Shown one piece after another: positions 1 through 5,131 of a stretch of 5,131 nucleotides of DNA; the stretch's first letter is position 1, and each line of letters opens with the position of its first letter. This DNA is from an uncultured Clostridia bacterium (lineage in GTDB: Bacteria > Bacillota > Clostridia > Oscillospirales > Oscillospiraceae), in the NCBI GenBank assembly GCA_945918815.1, contig CAMEIU010000153.1:1-5131 (forward strand), in the 5' to 3' direction. The notes beneath the pieces are model-generated. The model was not told the DNA's origin, did no database searches, and was given only the letters and a program-made list of their open reading frames with translations. Position numbers and translations under genes: made by a program.

Positions 1-66
1 ACAAGGGAGGCTTTGGCCTTTTGCAAACCGCAACGACTCTACAAATCCCAATTTTCCGATATGAAT

Positions 67-72
67 GGAGGT
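67..72 (+). promoter_or_regulatory. Ribosome binding site deciding the PAP2 start
   Basis: GGAGGT lies just upstream of the ATG at 77. It overlaps the codons that would follow an in-frame ATG at 65, so it argues for the downstream start. No convincing -35/-10 pair is visible in the 66 bases to its left, so the promoter probably lies outside the window or the gene is read through from upstream. Confidence 0.8.
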
Positions 73-76
73 ACTT

Positions 77-991
77 ATGGCTTTCTTGCATAGCTTGGAA
101 TCCCTCCGCACGCCTTTTCTGGATCAATTCTTTTCCATTGTCACCTATCTCGGCTCGGAGGTTGTGTTTCTGGTGCTGGCGGTGGCCCTCTATTGGTGCG
201 TCAGCAAGCCGCGGGGCCTGTACCTGCTGGCCGTGGGCTTTTTCGGGACTGTGTGCAACCAGTTCTTGAAGCTGGCCTGCCGGGTGCCCCGGCCCTGGGT
301 CCGGGACCCGGATTTCACCATTGTGGAGCAGGCCCGGGCCGACGCCGGGGGCTACTCCTTCCCTTCCGGCCACACCCAGAACGTGGTGGGCACCATGGGC
401 TGCCTGATTATGGACAGCAAGCGGACCTGGGTCGGGGTCCTGTTGGCGGTTCTGGCCGCTCTGACGGCCTTCTCCCGCATGTATCTGGGCGTCCACACCC
501 CCTGGGATGTGGGTGTGTCCCTGGTATTGGCTGTCCTGTTGGTGCTGGTCCTGCACCCGGTGTTCCGGGACATGGAGGAAAAACCGGGAAAATTTTTCGC
601 CGTGTGGGCCGTCATGGTCCTCTGCGGCGCGGCTTTCCTGCTCTACGCGGAATTCTGGCCCTTTCCGGCGGACATGGACCCGGAGAACTACGCCGAGGGC
701 GTCTCCAACGCCTATAAGCTCATGGGCGCGCTGCTGGGCATGGGAATCGGCTACGCCGTCGACTGCAAGTGGATCCGCTTCCGCACGGAGGCCCCGCTCC
801 CGGGCCAGATTTTGAAATGCGTCCTGGGCCTGGGGCTCCTGCTGGCGTTGAAGGAGGGGTTGAAGGTCCTGCTGGGAACCGGCAACTGGGCCAACGCCCT
901 CCGCTACGGCCTGATGATCGTCTTCGCCGCCGGAATCTGGCCCCTGACCTTCCCGTTCTTCGCGAAGATCGGGCGGAAGAAGGAAGGTTAA
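77..991 (+). CDS. PAP2-family integral membrane phosphatase with a long C-terminal membrane extension
   Basis: The 304-residue product carries the full PAP2 acid-phosphatase signature. KX6RP is at K65-R72-P73, PSGH at 96-99, and SRX5HX3D at S133-R134, H140 and D144; the histidines of the last two are the expected acid/base and nucleophile. Members remove phosphate from lipid phosphates at the membrane, for example undecaprenyl diphosphate (cell-wall carrier recycling), phosphatidylglycerol phosphate or phosphatidate; the substrate cannot be chosen from sequence. Hydrophobic segments lie near residues 29-43, 47-66, 117-132 and 147-162 (PAP2 core), and near 175-192, 214-229, 246-260 and 277-296 (extension). 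Core PAP2 enzymes are usually about 170-240 residues, so roughly the last 130 residues are extra. The start at 77 is preferred over an in-frame ATG at 65 because GGAGGT at 67-72 sits four bases before it, whereas nothing resembling a binding site precedes 65. Family is certain; exact role is not. Confidence 0.93.
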   Translation: MAFLHSLESLRTPFLDQFFSIVTYLGSEVVFLVLAVALYWCVSKPRGLYLLAVGFFGTVCNQFLKLACRVPRPWVRDPDFTIVEQARADAGGYSFPSGHTQNVVGTMGCLIMDSKRTWVGVLLAVLAALTAFSRMYLGVHTPWDVGVSLVLAVLLVLVLHPVFRDMEEKPGKFFAVWAVMVLCGAAFLLYAEFWPFPADMDPENYAEGVSNAYKLMGALLGMGIGYAVDCKWIRFRTEAPLPGQILKCVLGLGLLLALKEGLKVLLGTGNWANALRYGLMIVFAAGIWPLTFPFFAKIGRKKEG

Positions 992-997
992 AGCACA

Positions 998-1032
998 CCC
1001 TCTCGCGCTTCCTGAAAGGGGGCACGAGAGGG
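998..1032 (+). terminator. Long stem-loop after the PAP2 gene, possible weak terminator
   Basis: CCCTCTCG (998-1005) pairs perfectly with CGAGAGGG (1025-1032). After one C/A mismatch the stem continues with GCTTCC (1007-1012) against GGGGGC (1018-1023), using two G-U pairs, and closes on a five-base TGAAA loop. It begins seven bases after the PAP2 stop. The following bases, CGGCTTTCC, contain only a three-T run, so this is a poor intrinsic terminator. It may instead be a partial terminator, an mRNA-stabilising hairpin or a degenerate repeat. The pairing is seen directly; the role is inferred. Confidence 0.45.
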
Positions 1033-1100
1033 CGGCTTTCCATTCAAATCCGTCCGTGAAGCGGACACCTTCATTGTCCATTCTAAAAGGATGTGAGATT

Positions 1101-2030
1101 ATGATCGCACTCTGGATTCTCCTGGGTCTTCTGCTTCTGTGTCTTTTGACCGGGCTGGGGCTTTTATATTTTGCGTTCTGGCGGCGGAAGACGCCGGATC
1201 TGTCCACGCCGGAGACCTTGTCCCGCAGCCGTTGGGGCTGCTACAGCGACTTTATTCTGCCGGGCTGCCGGTGGATGGAGCAGCAGGACGTGAAGCCTTT
1301 GCAGGTCATGAGCTATGACGGCAAGCTGCTCTACGGCCGCTTTGTGCCCTGTGAAAACGCCCGGGGCACCCTGGTGCTGTTCCACGGCTACCGGTCCTCC
1401 TGGGTCATCGACCTGGCTTCCTCCCTGCCCTTCTATCACAGCCTGGGCCTGAACCTGCTGGTCTGCGACCAGAGGTCCCACGGGAAATCCCAGGGCCATT
1501 TCATCACCTTCGGCGTCAAGGAGCGGTACGACGTGCTGAGCTGGGTCACCTATCTCTCCATGATGCTGGGGGAGGACCACCCGATTTTCCTGGGCGGCCT
1601 GTCCATGGGCGCGACGACGGTGCTCATGGCCGCGGATCTGGAGTTCCCGGCCAACGTCCGGGGCATCGTGGCCGACTGCGGCTTCACCTCTCCCGGCGGC
1701 ATCATCCGGTATCTGCTGAAAACCCGCTACCACCTGCCCGTGAAGCCCACGGCGGCGTTCCTCAACGTGTTCACCCGAATCTTCGCGGGCTTCGGCCTGG
1801 ACCAGTGGTCCACGATGGAGGCGGTGCGGAACACCCAGCTGCCCATTCTCTTCATCCACGGTCTGGACGACCATTTCGTGCCCAGCTTCATGAGCGAGGA
1901 AGCCTACGCGGCGGCCGCCGGGCCCAAGACCCTGGTGGAATTCCCCGAAGCCACCCACGGCGTCAGCTACCTGAAAGACCCGCCCCGCTACCAGGCGGCG
2001 GTGCGGAAGTTTGTGGAGGAAAACCTATGA
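1101..2030 (+). CDS. Membrane-anchored alpha/beta hydrolase (YqkD/FrsA-like, COG1073 type)
   Basis: The 309-residue product starts with a hydrophobic segment (about residues 2-26) followed by RRK, so it is probably held in the membrane by an N-terminal anchor. The alpha/beta-hydrolase fold is shown by the oxyanion motif FHGYRSS (H95-G96), the nucleophile elbow G-L-S-M-G with S168, the acid in HGLDDHFVP (D257), and the histidine in ATHG (H286). This gives an intact Ser-Asp-His triad in the usual order. Relatives such as Bacillus YqkD are broad, poorly characterised esterases or peptidase-like hydrolases, and no substrate can be named. The ATG at 1101 follows an AAAAGGATGTGAG stretch that can serve as ribosome binding site and opens directly onto the anchor. 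An in-frame GTG at 1056 would add 15 residues, but it lies in a small hairpin with no binding site. The end overlaps the next gene by ATGA. Confidence 0.9.
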   Translation: MIALWILLGLLLLCLLTGLGLLYFAFWRRKTPDLSTPETLSRSRWGCYSDFILPGCRWMEQQDVKPLQVMSYDGKLLYGRFVPCENARGTLVLFHGYRSSWVIDLASSLPFYHSLGLNLLVCDQRSHGKSQGHFITFGVKERYDVLSWVTYLSMMLGEDHPIFLGGLSMGATTVLMAADLEFPANVRGIVADCGFTSPGGIIRYLLKTRYHLPVKPTAAFLNVFTRIFAGFGLDQWSTMEAVRNTQLPILFIHGLDDHFVPSFMSEEAYAAAAGPKTLVEFPEATHGVSYLKDPPRYQAAVRKFVEENL

Positions 2031-2563
2031 TTCGCGCGGTCGGTCCGCGGGATGTCCCCGCCATGCTGGAGATTTACCGTCCCTACGTGTTGGAGACGGC
2101 CTACACCTTTGAATATGAAGTCCCCACCCTGGCGGAGTTCACCGCCCGGTTTGAACGGATCTCCGCCCAATTTCCCTGGCTGGTCTGGGAGAAGGACGGG
2201 GAGATTCTGGGCTACGCCTACGGCGACCGGGCCTTCTCCCGGGCCGCCTACCAGTGGGACGCGGACCTGTCCATCTATCTCCGGCAGGACTGCCTGGGCC
2301 AAGGCATCGGGCGGCAGCTCTATGAGAAGCTGGAGGGACTGCTCCGGCGGCAGGGCTATTTTGTGGTCTACGGCATTGTCACCGACTACAATGCAGGCAG
2401 CTGCGCCTTCCACCGGGCCATGGGCTACCGGGAAACGGCCCGGCTGGAAAACTGCGGCTTCAAATTCGGCCAGTGGTATGGCATCGTCTGGTTTGAAAAA
2501 CGGCTCCGGGAGGGCCTGCCCACGGAGCCACCCACGGCCTGGTCCGGTGAAACAGCACCGTAG
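2027..2563 (+). CDS. GNAT-family N-acetyltransferase, phosphinothricin/YwnH-like subgroup
   Basis: The 178-residue protein starts with IRAVGPRDVPAMLEIY, the usual opening strand and helix of the family. The acetyl-CoA pyrophosphate loop is LGQGIG (90-95), where Leu stands at the position usually held by Arg or Gln. NAGS (122-125) and FHRAMGYRE (129-136) follow. The late FKFGQWYGIVWFEKRL (145-160) matches the phosphinothricin acetyltransferase/YwnH subgroup, which acetylates small amines, amino acids or analogues. Annotation as a herbicide-resistance enzyme would be over-reading; the natural substrate is unknown. The start overlaps the hydrolase stop as ATGA and has GGAGG at 2016-2020 inside the hydrolase gene, so the two are translationally coupled. 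The last 18 residues (161-178) extend beyond the recognisable domain, and the TAG stop lies inside a palindromic repeat. Confidence 0.92.
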   Translation: MIRAVGPRDVPAMLEIYRPYVLETAYTFEYEVPTLAEFTARFERISAQFPWLVWEKDGEILGYAYGDRAFSRAAYQWDADLSIYLRQDCLGQGIGRQLYEKLEGLLRRQGYFVVYGIVTDYNAGSCAFHRAMGYRETARLENCGFKFGQWYGIVWFEKRLREGLPTEPPTAWSGETAP

Positions 2564-2590
2564 GGGCGACCCTTGCGGTCGCCCCTACGG
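2558..2590 (+). repeat. Perfect 14-bp palindrome of GTAGGGGCG type
   Basis: CCGTAGGGGCGACC (2558-2571) and GGTCGCCCCTACGG (2577-2590) are exact reverse complements around the five-base loop CTTGC. No T-run follows, so it is not a standard terminator. It shares the GTAGGGGCG core with the palindrome at 3235-3256 read on the minus strand, which suggests a dispersed short repeat family (REP or MITE-like). It overlaps the end of the GNAT gene and provides its TAG stop at 2561-2563. In mRNA it would form a very stable hairpin between the GNAT and LOG genes, which could protect or separate the two messages. Confidence 0.85.
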
Positions 2591-2619
2591 GATCAGATGC
2601 AAACGCGTATTTATCAATC

Positions 2620-2625
2620 AGGAGG
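2620..2625 (+). promoter_or_regulatory. Strong ribosome binding site of the LOG-family gene
   Basis: AGGAGG is placed seven bases before the ATG at 2633. It decides that start over an in-frame ATG at 2573, which lies within the palindromic repeat and has no binding site. No credible promoter is seen between the palindrome and this site, so expression by read-through from the GNAT gene is likely. Confidence 0.85.
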
Positions 2626-2632
2626 AATCCCC

Positions 2633-3208
2633 ATGCAGATTTGTGTTTACGGTGCATCCAGCAATACCATTGACGAAGGCTACATCCGGGCTGTGGAGGC
2701 TTTGGGCCGGTCCATGGCGCGGCGGGGCCACGGGCTGGTTTTCGGCGGCGGGGCACAAGGTCTCATGGGCGCGGCGGCCCGGGGCATGACTGACGGCGGC
2801 GGAACCATCACCGGCGTGGCCCCCCGGTTTTTCAATGTGGACGGCATTCTGTACCAGCGCTGCACGGAGTTTGTCTACACCGACACCATGCGGGAGCGAA
2901 AGGCCATCATGGAGGAACGGGCCGATGCCTTCGTCATGACTCCCGGCGGCATCGGCACCTTTGAGGAATTCTTTGAGATTCTGACCCTGCGGCAGCTGGG
3001 CCGCCACAACAAGCCCATCGCCATTCTGAACCTGAATCACTACTACGACCCCATGAAGGTAATGCTGGAAACCGCCATCGAGCAGAACTTCATGAAGCCG
3101 GCATGCCGGCAGCTCTACGCCATGTTTGAAGAGCCGGAGGCATTGCTGGACTATCTGGAAAGCGGCGAAGCCGTCCAACTGGATGTAACACATCTGAAGA
3201 ATATATAA
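2633..3208 (+). CDS. LOG-family protein (TIGR00730 type), nucleoside 5'-monophosphate phosphoribohydrolase
   Basis: The 191-residue product has the Rossmann-like LOG fold, often mislabelled lysine decarboxylase. Visible landmarks are the N-terminal strand MQICVYGASS, FGGGAQGLMGAAARG (37-51), MRERK (86-90) and PGGIGTFEE (104-112). The arginine of MRERK and the last glutamate of PGGxGTxxE (E112) are the conserved active-site residues and both are present. Characterised members split nucleoside 5'-monophosphates, including cytokinin riboside monophosphates, into free base and ribose 5-phosphate. In a gut-type bacterium the likely role is nucleotide turnover rather than hormone synthesis, but that is inference. 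Length is normal for the family (about 180-220). It follows the GNAT gene after 69 bases that contain the palindrome, and ends 7 bases before a terminator stem. Confidence 0.93.
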   Translation: MQICVYGASSNTIDEGYIRAVEALGRSMARRGHGLVFGGGAQGLMGAAARGMTDGGGTITGVAPRFFNVDGILYQRCTEFVYTDTMRERKAIMEERADAFVMTPGGIGTFEEFFEILTLRQLGRHNKPIAILNLNHYYDPMKVMLETAIEQNFMKPACRQLYAMFEEPEALLDYLESGEAVQLDVTHLKNI

Positions 3209-3215
3209 AAAGCAA

Positions 3216-3275
3216 GTACCCTCGTGCCCCATGCGGGCGGCTATTAGCCGCCCCTACAGGGGGACATGAGGGTAC
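3216..3275. terminator. Nested bidirectional intrinsic terminator between convergent genes
   Basis: GTACCCTCGTG (3216-3226) pairs with CATGAGGGTAC (3265-3275) with one G-U, and CCCC (3227-3230) pairs with GGGG (3260-3263) past a bulged A. Inside it, GGGCGGC (3235-3241) pairs with GCCGCCC (3247-3253). On the plus strand the stem is followed by TTTT at 3277-3280, C, then seven T at 3282-3288, ending LOG transcripts. On the minus strand it is followed by TTGCTTTTT (3215-3207), ending VanW transcripts. The plus-strand U-tract is the stronger of the two. Confidence 0.85.
3235..3256 (-). repeat. Second GTAGGGGCG palindrome, embedded in the terminator
   Basis: Read on the minus strand this is GTAGGGGCGGCTAATAGCCG followed by CC. 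It is an inverted repeat with a 7-bp GGGCGGC/GCCGCCC stem around TATTA. The first nine bases match the core of the palindrome at 2558-2590, but here the outer GTAG arm has no partner. It forms the central hairpin of the terminator and seems to have been built into it, or to have landed in it. Confidence 0.6.
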
Positions 3276-3286
3276 GTTTTCTTTTT

Positions 3287-4945
3287 TTACGGGAACAGGC
3301 TGCCATCCAGCAGGTCGCCCAGGTCCGGGATTTCGCCTTCCTCCGGGACTTCCGGTTCTTCCGGTTCCTCCGGCTCCTCGGGGCCTACAATATATTCCGC
3401 GTCCCGCTTTTCATATTCGCTGATGGCGCATTTTTCCTTTTTCAGGAAATTTCCTTCCAGGTCGTAGTAGTTCTTGTAGCTCCAATAGGTGTAGCCGGTG
3501 TAGGGCGAGACCTTTTCCTCCCGGTAGCCCGGCTCCTTGGTCTCATCCACGGTCTCGATTTCCTCATAGGGGATGGTGGCCATGAGCTCGCTGGTCATTT
3601 TCACGGTGTAGTCGTGCTCGTTGGTGCCCACCAGACTGATGTGGACATAGCCGCCGGACACCGAAGCGTTGATCATAATGGGGGTGGAGTTGCTGTTCTT
3701 GAACTTGAAGTCCAGGGCTCCCCAGTAGACCGTGGCGTCGCAGCCTGCGGGCACATAGGTCACGATATACATGTGGGGCGCCCGCTCCACGATCTCCAGG
3801 TCCGCCAGCAGGGTGCAGTAGTAGATGGTGGACGCCACCTGGCACACGCCGCCGCCCAGCTCCGCTTCGCTGGCCCCTTCGGCGGTGTAGATGATGCCGT
3901 TCTTATAGCCCTTCTCGGCGGTCCGTTCGCCGACGATGCCGTTGAAGGAGAAGACCTCGCCGGGATTGAGGACCGTGCCGTCGATGGCCTCGCAGGCCAG
4001 GCGCAGGTTGGTGGTCCGGTTGGCGTTGTTGGTGCAGGGACTGTCATAGGAAGCCAGCACGTCGGAGAAATAGGCGCTCTTCAAATCCGCCAGGGTGACC
4101 TCCGGGTGCATGATCTCCAGGGGAATCTCAATGGTGGAGCCCTCCTCCGCCAGGGCCAGCTGCTGGTTGGCGGCCATCAGGTCGAAGCCGTAGCCCACGA
4201 CCTCCTCCACCAGGCTGCGGCTGTCTTCGTCATAGTAGGCGTCCCGGGGCGGGGAGCAATACTCGCTGTAATAGGACTGCAGGTCCACGATGTCGTAGGG
4301 GACCATGTTGTAGGAGAAGGTGATGTCCGACAGGTCGCCGGAGTTGTAGGCGGCCAGGACCGTTTCATAGAGGGCGTCGGCGTCCAGACTGCGGCCGGTG
4401 TAGCCCAGCTGGATGGTGATGACGGCGTTTTCCTCATCCATGGTGATCTTCGACTGGACCATCTCCCGCTGGACGTACGCCGCGGTCTTGTCGATCAGCT
4501 CCCGGATGTACTCGGTGTCCACCTGGAGGAAGTCCCCCAGGTCCAGAATGTAGGCGGTGTTCTTGCACTGCACATAGGTCCGCAGCACCGTCAGGGGGCC
4601 GCCGTCCCGGCCATAGGCCATGGCTGCGTCCACCATGGCTTCGGTGTCCAGGGGCGAATTGGCCATCTCCGGGTCAAAGACCAGCTTCCGGTCCGGCAGC
4701 TGCACCGTGAGGGTCCGGGCGGAATGGGTGGTGGCCAGGACGTTTTCCAGGGCCTCCCCCGCCTCTTCCCGCTCCATGCCGCCGATGTTGACGCCGGACA
4801 CGCAGACATTGGGAAACACCGTATCGCCGTTTTTCAGCACAGCCCCCCAGATCAGCAGGGCCAGAAATACCAGCAACGCCAGAGCGGCCACGCCCGCCCC
4901 CGCGAATAACAGCAGTTTTTTGGATTTTTTCTCATGTGCGCTGAT
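3287..4945 (-). CDS. VanW-domain surface protein with N-terminal membrane anchor; non-standard start
   Basis: Read from 4945 the product is 552 residues. A basic stretch (HEKKSKK, 4-10) precedes one hydrophobic segment (about 11-36), a signal anchor. Residues 44-58 (FPNVCVSGVNIGGME) resemble the segment leading into YoaR-type putative peptidoglycan-binding repeats, which appear near 75-115 and 150-210. The VanW domain spans about 306-440, with NNANRTTNL, LNPGEVFSFN and the hallmark GGGVCQVASTIYY (364-376). A G5-like segment (about 461-521) and an acidic Pro-Glu tail end the protein. VanW occurs as an accessory in some vancomycin clusters, but its activity is unknown and nothing else here suggests resistance. 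Frame and stop (3289-3287) are secure; the start is not. The first ATG/GTG/TTG codon in frame is GTG at 4891, which would cut into the anchor. I place the start at ATC 4945, seven bases after AGGAGG-G; see findings. Confidence 0.85.
   Translation of the reverse strand: MSAHEKKSKKLLLFAGAGVAALALLVFLALLIWGAVLKNGDTVFPNVCVSGVNIGGMEREEAGEALENVLATTHSARTLTVQLPDRKLVFDPEMANSPLDTEAMVDAAMAYGRDGGPLTVLRTYVQCKNTAYILDLGDFLQVDTEYIRELIDKTAAYVQREMVQSKITMDEENAVITIQLGYTGRSLDADALYETVLAAYNSGDLSDITFSYNMVPYDIVDLQSYYSEYCSPPRDAYYDEDSRSLVEEVVGYGFDLMAANQQLALAEEGSTIEIPLEIMHPEVTLADLKSAYFSDVLASYDSPCTNNANRTTNLRLACEAIDGTVLNPGEVFSFNGIVGERTAEKGYKNGIIYTAEGASEAELGGGVCQVASTIYYCTLLADLEIVERAPHMYIVTYVPAGCDATVYWGALDFKFKNSNSTPIMINASVSGGYVHISLVGTNEHDYTVKMTSELMATIPYEEIETVDETKEPGYREEKVSPYTGYTYWSYKNYYDLEGNFLKKEKCAISEYEKRDAEYIVGPEEPEEPEEPEVPEEGEIPDLGDLLDGSLFP
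3352..3378 (-). repeat. Three tandem 9-bp units coding Glu-Glu-Pro
   Basis: On the plus strand three near-identical 9-mers follow one another: CCGGTTCTT, CCGGTTCCT and CCGGCTCCT. On the minus strand they encode three EEP units in the C-terminal tail of the VanW protein, within a longer acidic, proline-rich stretch (PEEPEEPEEPEVPEEGE). Such in-frame short repeats can change copy number by slippage, giving tails of different length. The tail is probably a flexible, solvent-exposed linker. Confidence 0.75.
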
Positions 4946-4952
4946 AAAAATC

Positions 4953-4958
4953 CCTCCT
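4953..4958 (-). promoter_or_regulatory. Strong ribosome binding site of the VanW gene without a matching ATG
   Basis: AGGAGG (followed by G) is a near-ideal Shine-Dalgarno sequence on the minus strand. At normal spacing it points to ATC at 4945-4943, in frame with the VanW protein. The next ATG, at 4935-4933, is 17 bases away and out of frame by one base. The nearest in-frame conventional start, GTG at 4891, is more than 60 bases away. Confidence 0.75.
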
Positions 4959-4983
4959 ATCCAAGGAAATTTGGTACAGATAT

Positions 4984-5013
4984 AGTATAGTCCAACCGGC
5001 AGGGCAGATGCAA
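4984..5013 (-). promoter_or_regulatory. Probable sigma-A-type promoter of the VanW gene
   Basis: On the minus strand TTGCAT (5013-5008) and TATACT (4989-4984) are separated by 18 bases, close to the TTGACA/TATAAT consensus. Transcription would start near 4977, leaving a leader of about 30 bases before the proposed start at 4945. The 4946-5131 region is distinctly AT-richer than the genes, as expected for a promoter region, and I find no supported gene in it on either strand. A TTGACA at 5041-5036 lacks a good -10 partner. Confidence 0.6.
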
Positions 5014-5131
5014 CAACATTTCCGCGACAATTTTATGTCAATTTGGTATCAGCAGGAAATTTTCAGTCCATCCAAGTGTTCGTTTGTCAATGATGTGAGA
5101 CCGTGAAAAATGCGACAGAGTTACAAGTTTA

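Noticed and set aside
8..22. AGGC-TTTG-GCCT followed by TTT near the left edge, possible end of an upstream terminator
   Set aside because: The stem is only four base pairs and the T-run is short. The upstream sequence is missing, so it cannot be judged.
1052..1066. Small hairpin GTCCG-TGAAG-CGGAC before the hydrolase gene
   Set aside because: A five-base-pair stem with no T-run or known motif is expected by chance. I found no riboswitch-like conservation around it.
1164..1958. A 264-codon minus-strand open frame opposite the hydrolase
   Set aside because: The product is His/Gly/Gln-rich with no family motif, and the opposite strand encodes an intact catalytic triad. It is a shadow frame.
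3266..4909. A 547-codon plus-strand open frame opposite the VanW gene
   Set aside because: It is the complement of a GC-rich gene whose codon bias removes stops on the opposite strand. The product is a low-complexity Val/Gly/His/Asp-rich sequence with no recognisable motif, and the frame runs through the terminator. The minus frame has clear VanW motifs.
3287..4945. Reading the VanW gene as evidence for a vancomycin-resistance cluster
   Set aside because: None of vanHAX/B, vanRS or vanY is present. VanW-domain proteins are widespread in Clostridia outside resistance clusters.
5036..5090. TTGACA hexamers on the minus strand (5041-5036 and 5090-5085) as extra promoters
   Set aside because: The bases 17 positions downstream (TGTTGT and ACTGAA) are poor -10 elements.
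5008..5106. A 32-codon plus-strand frame in the right-hand non-coding region (MQQHFRDN...)
   Set aside because: It has no ribosome binding site, lies over the predicted VanW promoter, and is short enough to be chance.
1..5131. CRISPR array, tRNA, rRNA, insertion sequence or phage genes
   Set aside because: No regularly spaced repeats, no tRNA-like cloverleaf, no rRNA-like sequence and no transposase or integrase motif were seen.

Overview
The window looks like a chromosomal stretch of a GC-rich anaerobic Firmicute, most likely gut Clostridia of the Oscillospiraceae type (Flavonifractor/Oscillibacter-like). This is inferred from strong AGGAGG-type ribosome binding sites, GC-rich codon third positions, a VanW-family envelope protein, a LOG-family protein and short GTAGGGGCG palindromes between genes. 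No species can be named from the sequence alone.

Layout. Four genes run left to right. They are a PAP2-family membrane phosphatase (77-991), a membrane-anchored alpha/beta hydrolase (1101-2030), a GNAT acetyltransferase (2027-2563) that overlaps the hydrolase by ATGA, and a LOG-family nucleotide phosphoribohydrolase (2633-3208). A fifth gene, a large VanW-domain protein with an N-terminal membrane anchor, lies on the minus strand (4945-3287) and converges on the LOG gene. The first 76 bases hold no gene that can be supported, and nor does the AT-rich right end (4946-5131), apart from a likely minus-strand promoter for the VanW gene.

Non-coding structure. The 998-1032 interval holds a long stem-loop. 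A perfect 14-bp palindrome (2558-2590) supplies the stop codon of the GNAT gene. A nested, two-way terminator (3216-3275) serves the convergent LOG and VanW genes and carries a second GTAGGGGCG palindrome at its centre. Each of these two genes' stop codons lies inside the U-tract of the opposite terminator.

Function. The PAP2 and VanW proteins both point to the cell envelope (lipid-carrier or phospholipid dephosphorylation, and a peptidoglycan-associated surface protein). The hydrolase and GNAT are a translationally coupled pair of unknown substrate, and the LOG protein is a likely nucleotide-salvage or housekeeping enzyme. I see no clearly new multi-gene system. The most unusual points are the VanW gene's lack of a normal start codon behind a strong ribosome binding site, and the repeat/terminator architecture.
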